A stretch of 44,327 nucleotides of DNA from Bacteroidetes bacterium UBA7688 (GCA_002482815.1 DLGS01000364.1:1-44327), one strand, 5' to 3'; shown: positions 8,736 to 17,587, counted from the stretch's first letter. Made by a program: numbers and translations. The notes: generated by a model from the sequence alone, not told the origin.

Positions 8736-8743
8736 CAAAAATA
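8736..8743 (-). promoter_or_regulatory. Candidate -7 element for the 7301 gene
   Basis: The minus strand reads TATTTTTG, matching TAnnTTTG, ending 19 nt before the ATG at 8716. No convincing -33 TTG was found. Confidence 0.45.
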
Positions 8744-8786
8744 AAGAAATTTAGCTTATGGACTAAAGCGATTATTACCGGCACAA

Positions 8787-8816
8787 AAAAAGCACCTGCA
8801 AAAACAGGTGCTTTTT
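8787..8816 (-). terminator. Rho-independent terminator of the 8840 gene
   Basis: A perfect 12-bp stem, AAAAAGCACCTG and CAGGTGCTTTTT, with a 6-nt loop, starts 23 nt past the stop codon at 8840. The minus-strand transcript ends in a U-rich arm. Confidence 0.8.
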
Positions 8817-8839
8817 GTATTGAAAATAATTAGAAAAAC

Positions 8840-10291
8840 CTAGTGGGCAACAATAATTTGTCTTGCTACCTGGGCGCCTTTAGTGCCAATCAACTGGATA
8901 AAATAATTGCCTGAAGGAATATTGGCAACAGAAATAGCAGTGTTGATTGAAGAAGCTGATGGCAGCGAAACCGTTTGCATAACACGTCCCTGAATATCAG
9001 AAACCGATATGGTGATAGCCTGGGCCGTTTCCATCGTGGCAGTGATATTCAACACATCTCTGGCAGGAACAGGATACAGATTTACGGTCGCTTTTGTTTC
9101 CGGATTTTCTTTGATGCCGGCCGGTGAGAATTCTTCGTAATAATAAGTATCTCTGTAGTCGCCGGGAGTAGTCTCAAATGCGTGTGTAGACGGATTGTAC
9201 ATCTGAGACTCGTCTCTTGTCATTTGTTTGTAAGCATTGTAGGTGTACATGTTGCGGCTGAACGTATCAGTTATCAGTCCGCTTACATCATCGCGAAAGC
9301 TTTCAATAACAATTGTTTTATTGCCGGATGCATCGTACGTGTTCTGTCTGGTGTAGTTATTTTCCCAGGCAGATGCCGTGCTGTTCCAGCCCTGGTTATC
9401 TTCGATGATGGCATTTTTTGCAGCATCATATCCATAGGTGGTCAGCGAGTAAGGCTCCAGTGTGCCGGACGCTGTCATGTCGATTTCAACCAGTTCGGTA
9501 GTCAGTGTACCGCTTACTGCATCATAAGTATTCGTTTGTTTGCCAAAACTTGACCAGCCTGATCCCATCCAGAATTGAACCTCAGTCGTGGCGACCTTAT
9601 CAGCGGCGGTGTAGGTATAAACGGTGCGGCTGAAATTTGCCCAGGCTGTTCCACCCCACTGCTCAGCGGTTTCACTCGCAATCATTTTTGATGCAGTGTA
9701 TGTGTAAGTGGTGCGGGTATCATTTTCCCAGGCAGTGCCATCCCAGCTTTGTGCGCTGTCCTGTGTTCTTTTGTTGTCGGTGTTATAAGAAAAATAATTG
9801 CGGGAAAAATCCACCAGCATTGAAAGGGAATTGTCCCAGTCTTTGGCTTTATAAAAGATAATATTGTCCTGCGTATCAAACAGTTGATTTTGTACACCAT
9901 AAACGGTTGGGGTGCCTGTGCTGACATCAAACATGCGCACCGAGTCGTATTTAATATAATCGCTTTTCAGGTCTCCTCCGCGGGCGCCGGTGTAGCTGGC
10001 CCTGATGGTGTCATTCAATGTAAAAACGGAACCATCAAATTCTCTGTACGCCTCTGCTATAAGCCTGGAGTTGAGTGCAGTGGTTTTGCCTGTAGCCAGT
10101 TTGCTTTTTTCTGCCTTGTTTTTCAGGCCTGTCATTTGCTTTTTAAAAGCGATAATATTCTGGTCGCGTGTATTGTACCTGGATAATACGGCGGGTTTTG
10201 TACCTAATGTGGGTTGTTTTCTGGCAAAAACATCGGTACTGCAAAAACCCAAAATCATCAGGCCGGAAAGTGTCATTGTCTTAATGTTCAT
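8840..10291 (-). CDS. Type IX secretion protein with YD-like W-rich repeats (paralogue B)
   Basis: 483 residues, sharing architecture with the 7301 gene: MNIK-type signal peptide (MNIKTMTLSGLMILGFCST), a KTTAL.SR.IAEAY segment, then about six repeats of the form Y.Y......E...W.GT.W (for example YTYTASKMIASETAEQWG), and a type A T9SS sorting domain. The two proteins align along their length but differ much in the repeat part, whereas the last 31 residues are identical. Exported through the type IX system to the cell surface; binding partner unknown. It has its own terminator at 8787-8816. Confidence 0.8.
   Translation of the reverse strand: MNIKTMTLSGLMILGFCSTDVFARKQPTLGTKPAVLSRYNTRDQNIIAFKKQMTGLKNKAEKSKLATGKTTALNSRLIAEAYREFDGSVFTLNDTIRASYTGARGGDLKSDYIKYDSVRMFDVSTGTPTVYGVQNQLFDTQDNIIFYKAKDWDNSLSMLVDFSRNYFSYNTDNKRTQDSAQSWDGTAWENDTRTTYTYTASKMIASETAEQWGGTAWANFSRTVYTYTAADKVATTEVQFWMGSGWSSFGKQTNTYDAVSGTLTTELVEIDMTASGTLEPYSLTTYGYDAAKNAIIEDNQGWNSTASAWENNYTRQNTYDASGNKTIVIESFRDDVSGLITDTFSRNMYTYNAYKQMTRDESQMYNPSTHAFETTPGDYRDTYYYEEFSPAGIKENPETKATVNLYPVPARDVLNITATMETAQAITISVSDIQGRVMQTVSLPSASSINTAISVANIPSGNYFIQLIGTKGAQVARQIIVAH
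8843..8935 (-). repeat. Near-identical 3' end shared with 7304-7396, copy B
   Basis: Second copy of the 93-nt block encoding the identical 31-residue C-terminus of the two T9SS paralogues. Confidence 0.8.
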
Positions 10292-10380
10292 AGTGCTGTT
10301 TTTTTAGGGTATCAATAATGAATAGGACTCTAACGCAATGTTACAGAAAATAGTATGCAACAAGTGGTTGTAAATCCAAT

Positions 10381-10402
10381 ATTAACAGCGTGTTCTGTTA
10401 AT
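10381..10402. promoter_or_regulatory. Inverted repeat between nadK and the 8840 gene
   Basis: ATTAACAG (10381-10388) and CTGTTAAT (10395-10402) form an 8-bp stem with a 6-nt loop, 28 nt after the nadK stop and about 90 nt before the next gene. There is no U-run, so it may be a weak 3'-end structure or a protein site. Confidence 0.35.
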
Positions 10403-10429
10403 CCATCCTGATGAAAACAGGGGCAGATT

Positions 10430-11311
10430 CTAATTCCTTTTATCAATTCCCCAGTAAAGTTTCTGGCGGATTGTTTTCAGAAAATTATGATCGTGCGGGC
10501 GAACGAGTGAGATGGAAAAATTCTCCTTGCGGATCGCCAGCTGTGTATCGCTGGTGATGGTTTCGGAGCGCGAATCGAGTGTGCACAAAAAGGTATCGGA
10601 ACGGCCTTCCACTTCGAAGGAAATAATACCATCATCGGGCACGACAATGCTGCGCAAATTCAGATTGTGAGGCGCGACCGGTGTAATAACAAAATTGGAT
10701 GCCTGCGGAAAAACAACCGGCCCGCCGCAACTAAGCGAATAACCGGTAGAGCCGGTAGGCGTAGCGACGATGAGACCATCTGCCCAGTAGGTGTTCAGGA
10801 ATTCACCGTTGAGATAAGTGTGAATCTTAATCATCGAGGATGAATCTTTACGATGAATCGTAAATTCATTCAGCCCGAAAGGACTGTCGCCAAACAAAGG
10901 GATATTGGCATCCAGGTGCAGCAGGCTGCGCTTTTCGATGGTATAGGAGCCTTGCACCAATGAACTCAGCGCATCATCTACATCATCTTCAGAAATGGCA
11001 GCGAGAAATCCGAGTCTTCCCAGGTTGATACCAATAATTGGAATATTGCTGTTGCCCACGAAAGTAATGGTATCGAGCATTGTTCCATCCCCGCCAAAAC
11101 TAAACAACATATCTGTATGTAATGGCAAATCCGTCCGCCCGGTAAACAGTATTTGCGGTGGTCGCTGCAGTTGCAGGTGCGGCTGAATACGCTGATAAAA
11201 ATCTTCGAAGAAAATCAGATTTAGCTGATAGCCTTCCAGCTTGTGGATAATGCGCTGGAGAGTCGGAATGTCTTCCGGCTCAAAGGTGCGGTTGTATAAG
11301 GCTACGAGCAT
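10430..11311 (-). CDS. nadK: NAD kinase
   Basis: 293 residues, the usual length. Converts NAD+ to NADP+ with ATP or polyphosphate in the cytosol. Diagnostic motifs are GGDGTMLDT (about residues 74-82), the NE pair in GLNEFTIHRK, and the glycine-rich TPTGSTGYSLSCGGP. Ends IDKRN. The start is the ATG at 11309-11311. It is the last gene of a close-packed minus-strand run: the interrupted Omp85 gene ends 6 nt upstream. A healthy NAD kinase downstream of the broken gene shows that the operon is still functional. Confidence 0.97.
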   Translation of the reverse strand: MLVALYNRTFEPEDIPTLQRIIHKLEGYQLNLIFFEDFYQRIQPHLQLQRPPQILFTGRTDLPLHTDMLFSFGGDGTMLDTITFVGNSNIPIIGINLGRLGFLAAISEDDVDDALSSLVQGSYTIEKRSLLHLDANIPLFGDSPFGLNEFTIHRKDSSSMIKIHTYLNGEFLNTYWADGLIVATPTGSTGYSLSCGGPVVFPQASNFVITPVAPHNLNLRSIVVPDDGIISFEVEGRSDTFLCTLDSRSETITSDTQLAIRKENFSISLVRPHDHNFLKTIRQKLYWGIDKRN

Positions 11312-11317
11312 AAATGT

Positions 11318-12808
11318 TTATTCACTGTTGGCGTGCAAATATACCCCATTTTCGCCCAAATGATTTATAGCAAATTCTATCCGTAATTTAAGGTCGTATG
11401 CAGTAATAATGTCCACCCCAAACCCCACAGAATACAACAAAGTATTGGCCAGGTTGTTATTATTCTTTGCTGCATTATTAGCCGCATATCCGCAATCGAA
11501 AAAGACTTTGGGATAAATCCATAAGGGTAGTTCGGGCAAATAGCGGAATGGCAACTGATGAAATTGGCGGCGCAGGGCTTCATATTTCAGGCTGACACGA
11601 CCTATTGCAAAATGATCAGCTTCTACCACATAATATTCATAGCCTCGCACATAGTTTGTTTTGTAGCCAAAAGCTGATTGCAGAAAATAAGGTTGGTCTT
11701 TGGTAAAAGTTGTTCTTCCCCGAAAGATAAATGAAGTATAAAAACGATTATTTAATTTCTTGAAAACGCCCAGTTCCAATCCTGCCAGTGCCTGATAATT
11801 CATGCCACGAATTCCAAATCTGGATGCAGCAGAACCCACTATTTTTAGTCCTCTTCGCGGATAATTCCAATTGTCCACACCGTTGTATTCATATCGGTAA
11901 GCCAGTTCTGTAAAGGATAACTGATTACTGTTGTTGGCAAAATAATCCTTGTTCAGGATTTTGACAGTATCGCCCACCGAATAGTTATAGTATCCAAGGC
12001 TGATGATATGCCGGGTTTTGTAAGCTGCCCGATAAAACCATGATGCATTCGCGAAAAAGGAATTGTACAGAAAGTCGTTGTTGTGCCGGGTGAACAGCAG
12101 CTTATTGTTGACAGTAGTATAAGCCAGTTCCTTGCTTCTGGAAAAGCCTGCACCGAAACCAATCCCTTGTTTTTGGGCCCGGTCAATATAGGGCCTGAAG
12201 TAGGTGGCGGTCAGTTATTGGGTGTAGCCAAAGTGCGTGCTGAGGGTTAATCTGTCGAGGCGTCCGCTCAGATTTTTGTGCAGCAAATAGATGCCCAGGT
12301 TGATGCGGCTGAGGTCGTGGTTGTGCTCGTTCCACCAGACATTCACGTTTCTGTCAGCCAGTTGTACGTCTGCCTGCGGTATAATAAACCATTGCTCTTT
12401 CAAGGCGAGATTGATAACAATGCTTTCGGCATTACCCGTGTCAGTTGTAAATTTTATATCCGTAAAAATATTGAGGTTGTAAAGTCTTTGATAATTGAGA
12501 TGCAAAATGCTTTCCAATGAATCGGCACAAAGCTGATCGCCTTCAGCAATGCTCATTTCTCTGAGAATAACTGTGGTTTTGGTACGGACATTTCCGGAGA
12601 TGTTGATGCGCTGAATCGTCTTTTTCTGATCACAAATTACAGATTCCTTTTCCGGCAAAACGGTCAGTTGCGGTTCAGAAGATTTTTGCCCGATACACAA
12701 TTGTGCTGAACAGAAAAACAGAATAAAGGAGAATAAAAAATGCCGCACGTCAAAGGTTGAATGCGGCAAATATAGTGCATGGATTCCGAGCGAACGATTA
12801 CCACTCAT
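11318..12808 (-). pseudogene. Omp85/BamA-type outer-membrane protein interrupted by an in-frame TAA
   Basis: Two open stretches in the same frame, 12215-12808 and 11318-12214, are separated only by a TAA at 12215-12217 (codons CAA-TAA-CTG). Read through, they give about 496 residues: signal segment (RHFLFSFILFFCSAQLCIG), a POTRA-like domain (IQRINISGNVRTKTTVILRE), then a beta-barrel of surface-antigen type (WNYPRRGLKIVG, NYVRGYEYYVVE, GFGVDIITAYDLKLRIEF). The barrel part has no obvious start of its own; GTG at 11977 is inside it. The N-terminus may begin at ATG 12808, overlapping the upstream gene by 11 nt, or at GTG 12748, which gives a cleaner signal peptide. A point nonsense mutation (for example CAA to TAA) or a sequencing error explains it best. 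Were it intact, the protein would be an Omp85-family insertase or transporter. Confidence 0.8.
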
Positions 12809-13301
12809 ACTCGCGCTCCACTCTTTTTTTCAATCTCTGGACAAGATTATAGGTTGCGGGGCAATAGGACAGGTTTTGGGTAAAAGTATCGTTGTAGTTA
12901 TCAAAAGGTTGTTTGTTGTGATGCGGGAATTCGGCACAATCCAAAGGTCGCACTTCGTAAATGCTGCATTTATTATCGTCCTGTAGAAACTGGCAGGGTG
13001 TGCTGAGGTTCATCCAGTCGCCGGTTTCAGCTTCCTGGTACAGCCATTTATCTTTGAATGCTTTTGGCTTCATGCCCAAATGCGCTGAAATGCGTTTGAT
13101 GTCAGCCGGTGAAAAAGTAGGCGTCATTTTTTTACAGCAATTGGCACAGCTCAGGCAGTCTGTTTCAGCCCACATTTTTGCATCTTCTTCTGCCACCAGC
13201 TGTGGCATTTCATCGGGTACAATTTCATCGAGCTTCTGGAGAAAAGCAGCGAGGGCTTCTTTTTCGGCTGCCGGCCTTCTTTTAAATTGTTTAAGGTTCA
13301 T
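12798..13301 (-). CDS. YkgJ-family cysteine-cluster protein
   Basis: 167 residues. Carries the family signature C-x2-C-x2-CC (DCLSCANCC, residues 49-56), then C103, C112 and C122 in TPCQFLQDDNKC and RPLDCAEFP, the spacing of the UPF0153/YkgJ zinc- or iron-binding family. No membrane segment. The biochemical role of the family is not well established; metal binding is the safe statement. It lies 11 nt after the nitronate monooxygenase-like gene and overlaps the first reading of the Omp85 gene by 11 nt, so it is co-transcribed with both. Confidence 0.9.
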   Translation of the reverse strand: MNLKQFKRRPAAEKEALAAFLQKLDEIVPDEMPQLVAEEDAKMWAETDCLSCANCCKKMTPTFSPADIKRISAHLGMKPKAFKDKWLYQEAETGDWMNLSTPCQFLQDDNKCSIYEVRPLDCAEFPHHNKQPFDNYNDTFTQNLSYCPATYNLVQRLKKRVEREYEW

Positions 13302-13312
13302 CTCAATCTGAT

Positions 13313-14257
13313 TTATCGGGCTAAAGGATCTTTTATTAATTGGTTGAATTCAGTCATGATTTGCTGTACAATTTCGCCTGCAGGCAAAATTGTATCGATC
13401 AAAGCACTTACCTGGCCAATTTCCAGTTCGCCTTCAGTCATATCGCCTTCGAGCATGCCTTTTTTTGCACGCCCTCTGCCCAGCATTTCTGTCAGTTGCT
13501 CCGGGTTAGCACCCTCTTTTTCAGCTGTTTGTATTTGTTGGGCAAATGGATTGGCCAGTAATCGAACAGGCGTCAGCTTTTTAATGCTCAGCATAGTGTC
13601 GCCTTCTTTAGCATTCACTACCGCTTCCTTAAAATTGAGGTGTGATGACGCTTCGGGTGTAGCTACAAAGCGACTGCCAATCTGTACAGCATCTGCACCC
13701 AGTACCATCGCTGCCAACATTGTCCGGGCATCATAAATGCCGCCGGCAGCTATTAACGGGATTTTTAATTCTTTTCTGACCAATGGAATGAGGCACATCG
13801 TTGTGGTTTCTTCACGGCCATTATGCCCGCCTGCTTCAAAACCTTCAGCCACAACTGCATCGCAGCCGGCGTCCTGACATTTCAATGCAAATTTTGCACT
13901 CGAAACAACGTGCACCACTTTAATGCCTTTTTCTTTTAGGACGGAAGTCCATGTTTTGGGGTTTCCGGCAGAAGTAAAAACAATCGGCACTTTCTCTTCT
14001 ATAATAATCTGCATTATTTCCCCAATATTCGGATATAAGAGAGGAACATTGACGCCAAATGGTTTATTTGTTGCTGATTTGCATTTTTGAATATGCTCCC
14101 GCAATACTTCGGGGTACATGCTGCCGGCGCCGATAAGCCCCAGTCCGCCGGCATTTGAAACCGCCGATGCCAGTTTCCATCCGCTGGCCCATATCATTCC
14201 TGCCTGAATGATAGGATATTCTATACCCAATAATTGGGTTACGCTGTTTTGACTCAT
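13313..14257 (-). CDS. Nitronate monooxygenase/FabK-like flavin oxidoreductase
   Basis: 314 residues, a TIM-barrel FMN enzyme of the 2-nitropropane dioxygenase family. Seen: GIEYPIIQAGMIWAS near the N-terminus, SNAGGLGLIGAGS, the EAGGHNGRE segment holding the conserved active-site His, and the phosphate-binding AAGGIYDARTMLAAMVLGAD with GSRFVAT. The family includes nitronate monooxygenases and the enoyl-ACP reductase FabK; sequence alone does not decide between them, though the HNG segment is common to both. Start MSQNSV at 14257. It is 13 nt downstream of the MbnP-like gene and leads into the YkgJ, Omp85 and nadK genes. Confidence 0.88.
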   Translation of the reverse strand: MSQNSVTQLLGIEYPIIQAGMIWASGWKLASAVSNAGGLGLIGAGSMYPEVLREHIQKCKSATNKPFGVNVPLLYPNIGEIMQIIIEEKVPIVFTSAGNPKTWTSVLKEKGIKVVHVVSSAKFALKCQDAGCDAVVAEGFEAGGHNGREETTTMCLIPLVRKELKIPLIAAGGIYDARTMLAAMVLGADAVQIGSRFVATPEASSHLNFKEAVVNAKEGDTMLSIKKLTPVRLLANPFAQQIQTAEKEGANPEQLTEMLGRGRAKKGMLEGDMTEGELEIGQVSALIDTILPAGEIVQQIMTEFNQLIKDPLAR

Positions 14258-14270
14258 GAAATAAGTTGGG

Positions 14271-15053
14271 CTATTGATTTTCGACTTTAGAGACGCTCAT
14301 CATTTTACTGTAATTCTGCGCAATTTTGAGTGCCTCAGGACCTTCAGATCCAACAGATTGAAGGGCGGCGAATCCGGGAAAATTAGGTGCTGCAAACCAG
14401 GTAGCGAGGTCAGACCTTAAAATTATTGATGGTTCTTTGGAAGCCTGAACTCTGGCATTTGAAGGCAATGATAAGCGGATTTTCTTGATGACATTATATT
14501 CACCTTTAAATCCGGCAATATGGTAGGATAAAAAATTATTTACCAAGAGTGAGTTTTCAATCTCTCCTTCCATTTTTGCCATAATATAACCACTGTTCCA
14601 ACTCCAGATCATATGGTTTATAGGGTCCAAAGCGCCTACCTGTGCGCCTGAAAAATTGCGCACACTATCCACGCCTATTAAAAATTCTATTGTTGTATAG
14701 TTTCCCGGAGGCACATCTTTGATTTTAAACTCCAGGGTATGGGCTGAATCGCCTTTGGTCAGGTGATAGCTCTCTTTCTCAGCATAGCGGTTTCCTGAGT
14801 CATCAATAAATACAAAGTTCGTCAGATAATAATTATATAAAGACACCGAAAATTTGTTGCCATTAGGCAGGGTATAAATGGAAGTATCTCCAACAACGAG
14901 TGCTCTTTCGCCTACAAAATTTTCCACTTTTATATTTATTACGCCTTTACTGACAGGTGGTGTGTTTGAATCTGGGATGGGCAAATCTTTTTTTCTGCAC
15001 CCTCCAAGACTAATAAGCAAAATCAGTGCAGGCAATAACTTTCTCATTGACAT
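14271..15053 (-). CDS. MbnP-like lipoprotein
   Basis: 260 residues. A lipoprotein signal peptide ends in ISLGGC with the lipidated Cys at about position 19. The body matches the MbnP family: GVINIKVENFVG, then GVDSVRNFSGAQVGALDP and the Trp-rich MIWSWNSGYIMAKMEG. In methanotrophs MbnP pairs with the dihaem enzyme MbnH and carries a modified tryptophan for copper binding; no MbnH-like gene is in this window, so the partner is absent or elsewhere. It is likely exposed in the periplasm or at the outer membrane. First gene of the run down to nadK, divergent from the ABC-F gene with about 95 nt between starts. Confidence 0.82.
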   Translation of the reverse strand: MSMRKLLPALILLISLGGCRKKDLPIPDSNTPPVSKGVINIKVENFVGERALVVGDTSIYTLPNGNKFSVSLYNYYLTNFVFIDDSGNRYAEKESYHLTKGDSAHTLEFKIKDVPPGNYTTIEFLIGVDSVRNFSGAQVGALDPINHMIWSWNSGYIMAKMEGEIENSLLVNNFLSYHIAGFKGEYNVIKKIRLSLPSNARVQASKEPSIILRSDLATWFAAPNFPGFAALQSVGSEGPEALKIAQNYSKMMSVSKVENQ

Positions 15054-15135
15054 AATTATTTTATAAGAAGTCCGAAATTACGAAGGTTTCTTTAAACAAG
15101 ATTACAGAGGAACTAATTATACAAGCTGCAGGAAG

Positions 15136-15143
15136 TACCTTTG
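15136..15143 (+). promoter_or_regulatory. Promoter -7 element right at the ABC-F start
   Basis: TACCTTTG matches TAnnTTTG and ends only 6 nt before the ATG at 15150, so transcription would begin at or next to the start codon, giving a leaderless or nearly leaderless mRNA. Confidence 0.55.
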
Positions 15144-15149
15144 CAAACT

Positions 15150-17048
15150 ATGCATTACGTTAGTGTCGAAAATCTGACCAAATCTTTTGGAATAAAACCC
15201 CTGTTTACAAATATCACTTTTCATATCAACGAAGGAGATAAAATAGCCATCATCGCCAAAAACGGCAGTGGAAAATCAACTCTGTTGAAAATTCTTTCAG
15301 GACAGGATGTTGCTGATAGTGGTAAAGTGTGGATTCATAAAGAAGTTACGGTCGCTTTGTTTGAGCAGGAGCCGAAGTTTAATGAAGACTTGTCCATTCT
15401 TGATAATATTTTTCATGCAGAACACCCTATTGTAAAGGCTATCCGCGATTACGAACTCGCTCTGGAAACCCCTGACGATGACGGAACGCTGATGTCCAAT
15501 GCCTTGGAAAAAATGGATGAACTGAACGCCTGGGATTTTGACACGAAGGTGAAACAAATACTCGGCAAGTTGAATATTCATCATCTGAACCAACAGGTAA
15601 AGAGCCTTTCAGGAGGCCAGCGCAAAAGAGTTGCGCTGGCACAAACGCTTATCGATATTGGATTTGAGCACAAGCATATTTTGCTGATCATGGATGAACC
15701 GACCAACCATCTTGATGTGGAAATGGTGGAATGGCTGGAACATTACCTTAACCAGGAAAAAATCACCTTATTGCTGGTGACGCATGATCGTTATTTTCTG
15801 GACGCAGTATGTAACAATATCTGGGAAATTGATGGCAGTACGATGAATGCTTACTCCGGTGATTATGAAACCTATATGGAGCAAAAAGCAGCACGTATAG
15901 ACAGCGAAATGGCCAGCATTGACAAAGCAAAAAACCTGTTCCGCAAGGAACTGGAATGGATGCGGAAACAGCCCAAAGCCCGTACAACAAAGTCGAAAAG
16001 CAGGCAGGATAATTTTTATGAAGTTGAGGCTAAAGCAAAACAAAAGATAGAAGACAATAAAGTAAGCCTGCAAATGAAAATGAACCGCATGGGCGGAAAA
16101 ATTGCGGAGCTGAAAAAGGTTTATCAATCGTTTGGAGAGAAGGTCATATTAAAAGGGTTTGACTATACATTCAATCGTGGGGAAAGGCTTGGTATTATTG
16201 GAAAAAATGGTGCAGGTAAGTCTACTTTCTTACAGATTTTACAAGGGCAAATGCAACCCGATAGCGGAAAAGTGAATGTAGGAGAAACGATTGTGTTCGG
16301 AAATTTCTCGCAACAAGGCCTTGAAATTAAAGAGGACGTGCGGGTGATTGAATATGTAAAAAACATAGCCGAGAATTTCCCTATGGCAAAAGGCGGGTCG
16401 ATCAGTGCCGCACAGTTCCTGGAGCTGTTTCTGTTTACGCCAGATCAACAATATACCTACCTGTCAAAACTGAGTGGAGGGGAGAAGAAGCGACTGCAAT
16501 TATTGGCGGTTTTGTTTCGTAACCCTAATTTTCTGATTTTAGATGAACCGACAAATGACCTGGATCTTCCAACACTTGGTGTTCTGGAGCGGTTCCTGAG
16601 CGATTTTGCCGGTTGCTTACTGATCGTTTCTCATGACCGCTATTTTATGGATCGTCTGGTGGATCATCTTTTTGTTTTTGAAGGAGAAGGAAATATTACC
16701 GATTTCCCCGGAAATTACAGTGATTACAGAATATGGGAAAAATCGCGCGAGCGCAATGATACCAGCATTAAAGGAACGCAACTGTCCTCAGAGCCGGAAC
16801 CAGTCCCGGTGGTCGAGATTAAAGCTGAGCCGATCAAATCAAAGAGAAAACTATCATTTAAAGAACAGAAAGAGCTGGAGCAGTTAGAAAAGGAAATGCC
16901 GGAACTGGAAAACGAGAAAGAAGAAATTGCAAAGAAAATGACTGGAAATGTGCCGTTTGATGAATTACAGAAATTAAGCAATCGTGCGACAGCAATCACC
17001 GGTTTGCTGGAAGAAAAGGAGATGCGCTGGTTGGAGTTGAGTGAGTAA
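15150..17048 (+). CDS. ABC-F ATPase, Uup-like
   Basis: 632 residues from ATG 15150 (MHYVSVENLTKSFG); an upstream in-frame TTG at 15141 is inside the promoter and is rejected. Two ABC domains with no membrane domain: first Walker A AKNGSGKST, signature LSGGQRKR, Walker B LLIMDEPTNHLD; second Walker A GKNGAGKST, signature LSGGEKKR, Walker B LILDEPTNDLD. A linker with charged helices joins them, and a C-terminal coiled coil (residues about 570-632) resembles Uup. ABC-F proteins act on the ribosome at the E-site or, in Uup, on branched DNA structures. Exact subgroup is uncertain, as is any antibiotic-protection role. Confidence 0.93.
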   Translation: MHYVSVENLTKSFGIKPLFTNITFHINEGDKIAIIAKNGSGKSTLLKILSGQDVADSGKVWIHKEVTVALFEQEPKFNEDLSILDNIFHAEHPIVKAIRDYELALETPDDDGTLMSNALEKMDELNAWDFDTKVKQILGKLNIHHLNQQVKSLSGGQRKRVALAQTLIDIGFEHKHILLIMDEPTNHLDVEMVEWLEHYLNQEKITLLLVTHDRYFLDAVCNNIWEIDGSTMNAYSGDYETYMEQKAARIDSEMASIDKAKNLFRKELEWMRKQPKARTTKSKSRQDNFYEVEAKAKQKIEDNKVSLQMKMNRMGGKIAELKKVYQSFGEKVILKGFDYTFNRGERLGIIGKNGAGKSTFLQILQGQMQPDSGKVNVGETIVFGNFSQQGLEIKEDVRVIEYVKNIAENFPMAKGGSISAAQFLELFLFTPDQQYTYLSKLSGGEKKRLQLLAVLFRNPNFLILDEPTNDLDLPTLGVLERFLSDFAGCLLIVSHDRYFMDRLVDHLFVFEGEGNITDFPGNYSDYRIWEKSRERNDTSIKGTQLSSEPEPVPVVEIKAEPIKSKRKLSFKEQKELEQLEKEMPELENEKEEIAKKMTGNVPFDELQKLSNRATAITGLLEEKEMRWLELSE

Positions 17049-17102
17049 AATATAAGGATTTTTCAACAGAAAATTATAACAATCTGGAGTAGATAAAAGT
17101 CT

Positions 17103-17110
17103 TAAATTTG
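17103..17110 (+). promoter_or_regulatory. Candidate -7 element of the small lipoprotein gene
   Basis: TAAATTTG matches TAnnTTTG, 24 nt before the ATG at 17135. No good -33 element was identified. Confidence 0.4.
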
Positions 17111-17134
17111 TAAGAACCCTGTTAAAAAAATCAA

Positions 17135-17530
17135 ATGAAAAAAGCCACATTAATTTTCTCCGGCCTGGCATTGATTGTAGCCTCTTCCTGCAACAGAACA
17201 GAAAACGACAATACTGCCGGCAAAGGTGGGAATGCCGCGATTAATGCAATCCCAAAACACCACAATGAATACAAGAATATTATCAATGGCAAGGTTTATA
17301 TAGCTTACAATGTGCAGGATCGCCCGTCAAAATATGATGATTCAGTGGCCTGCTCATACGTAGGAGGTGTCCCCACAGCAACTTTTACCGGATTGAAGCC
17401 TGGTAAATATTATCTGCTTGGAAAAGGCTTTGACACATCAATTAACCAGGATGTGAAAGGAGGAACACCTTATACCATCAGTCAGGAAACTACACTGGAA
17501 CTGACAATACCGGTAACAGAAACGCATTAA
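17135..17530 (+). CDS. Small lipoprotein of unknown function
   Basis: 131 residues with a lipoprotein signal (MKKATLIFSGLALIVASSC; lipobox VASSC, Cys at 19). After a low-complexity linker the mature part is short and beta-rich: YKNIINGKVYIAYNVQDRP, then FTGLKPGKYYLLGKGFD, and ends ETTLELTIPVTETH. The LKPGKYYLLGKG segment resembles the turn-rich strands of carboxypeptidase-regulatory or transthyretin-like folds, so a small Ig- or transthyretin-like envelope lipoprotein is a reasonable guess. No known partner. It lies between the ABC-F and TPR genes, with its own promoter candidate. Confidence 0.75.
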   Translation: MKKATLIFSGLALIVASSCNRTENDNTAGKGGNAAINAIPKHHNEYKNIINGKVYIAYNVQDRPSKYDDSVACSYVGGVPTATFTGLKPGKYYLLGKGFDTSINQDVKGGTPYTISQETTLELTIPVTETH

Positions 17531-17587
17531 TGGGATAGGTGTGCATAACCTGTGGATTTTTTTATGCATACATAACAATGAAATATC

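Noticed and set aside
11318..12808. Frameshift in the Omp85 gene, or two separate genes
   Set aside because: The two halves are in the same frame and the second begins in the middle of a barrel strand, so a nonsense codon explains it better.
15768..16127. Antisense reading frame in the ABC-F gene
   Set aside because: Shadow of a strongly conserved coding sequence; its Phe/Leu-rich product has no recognisable family.
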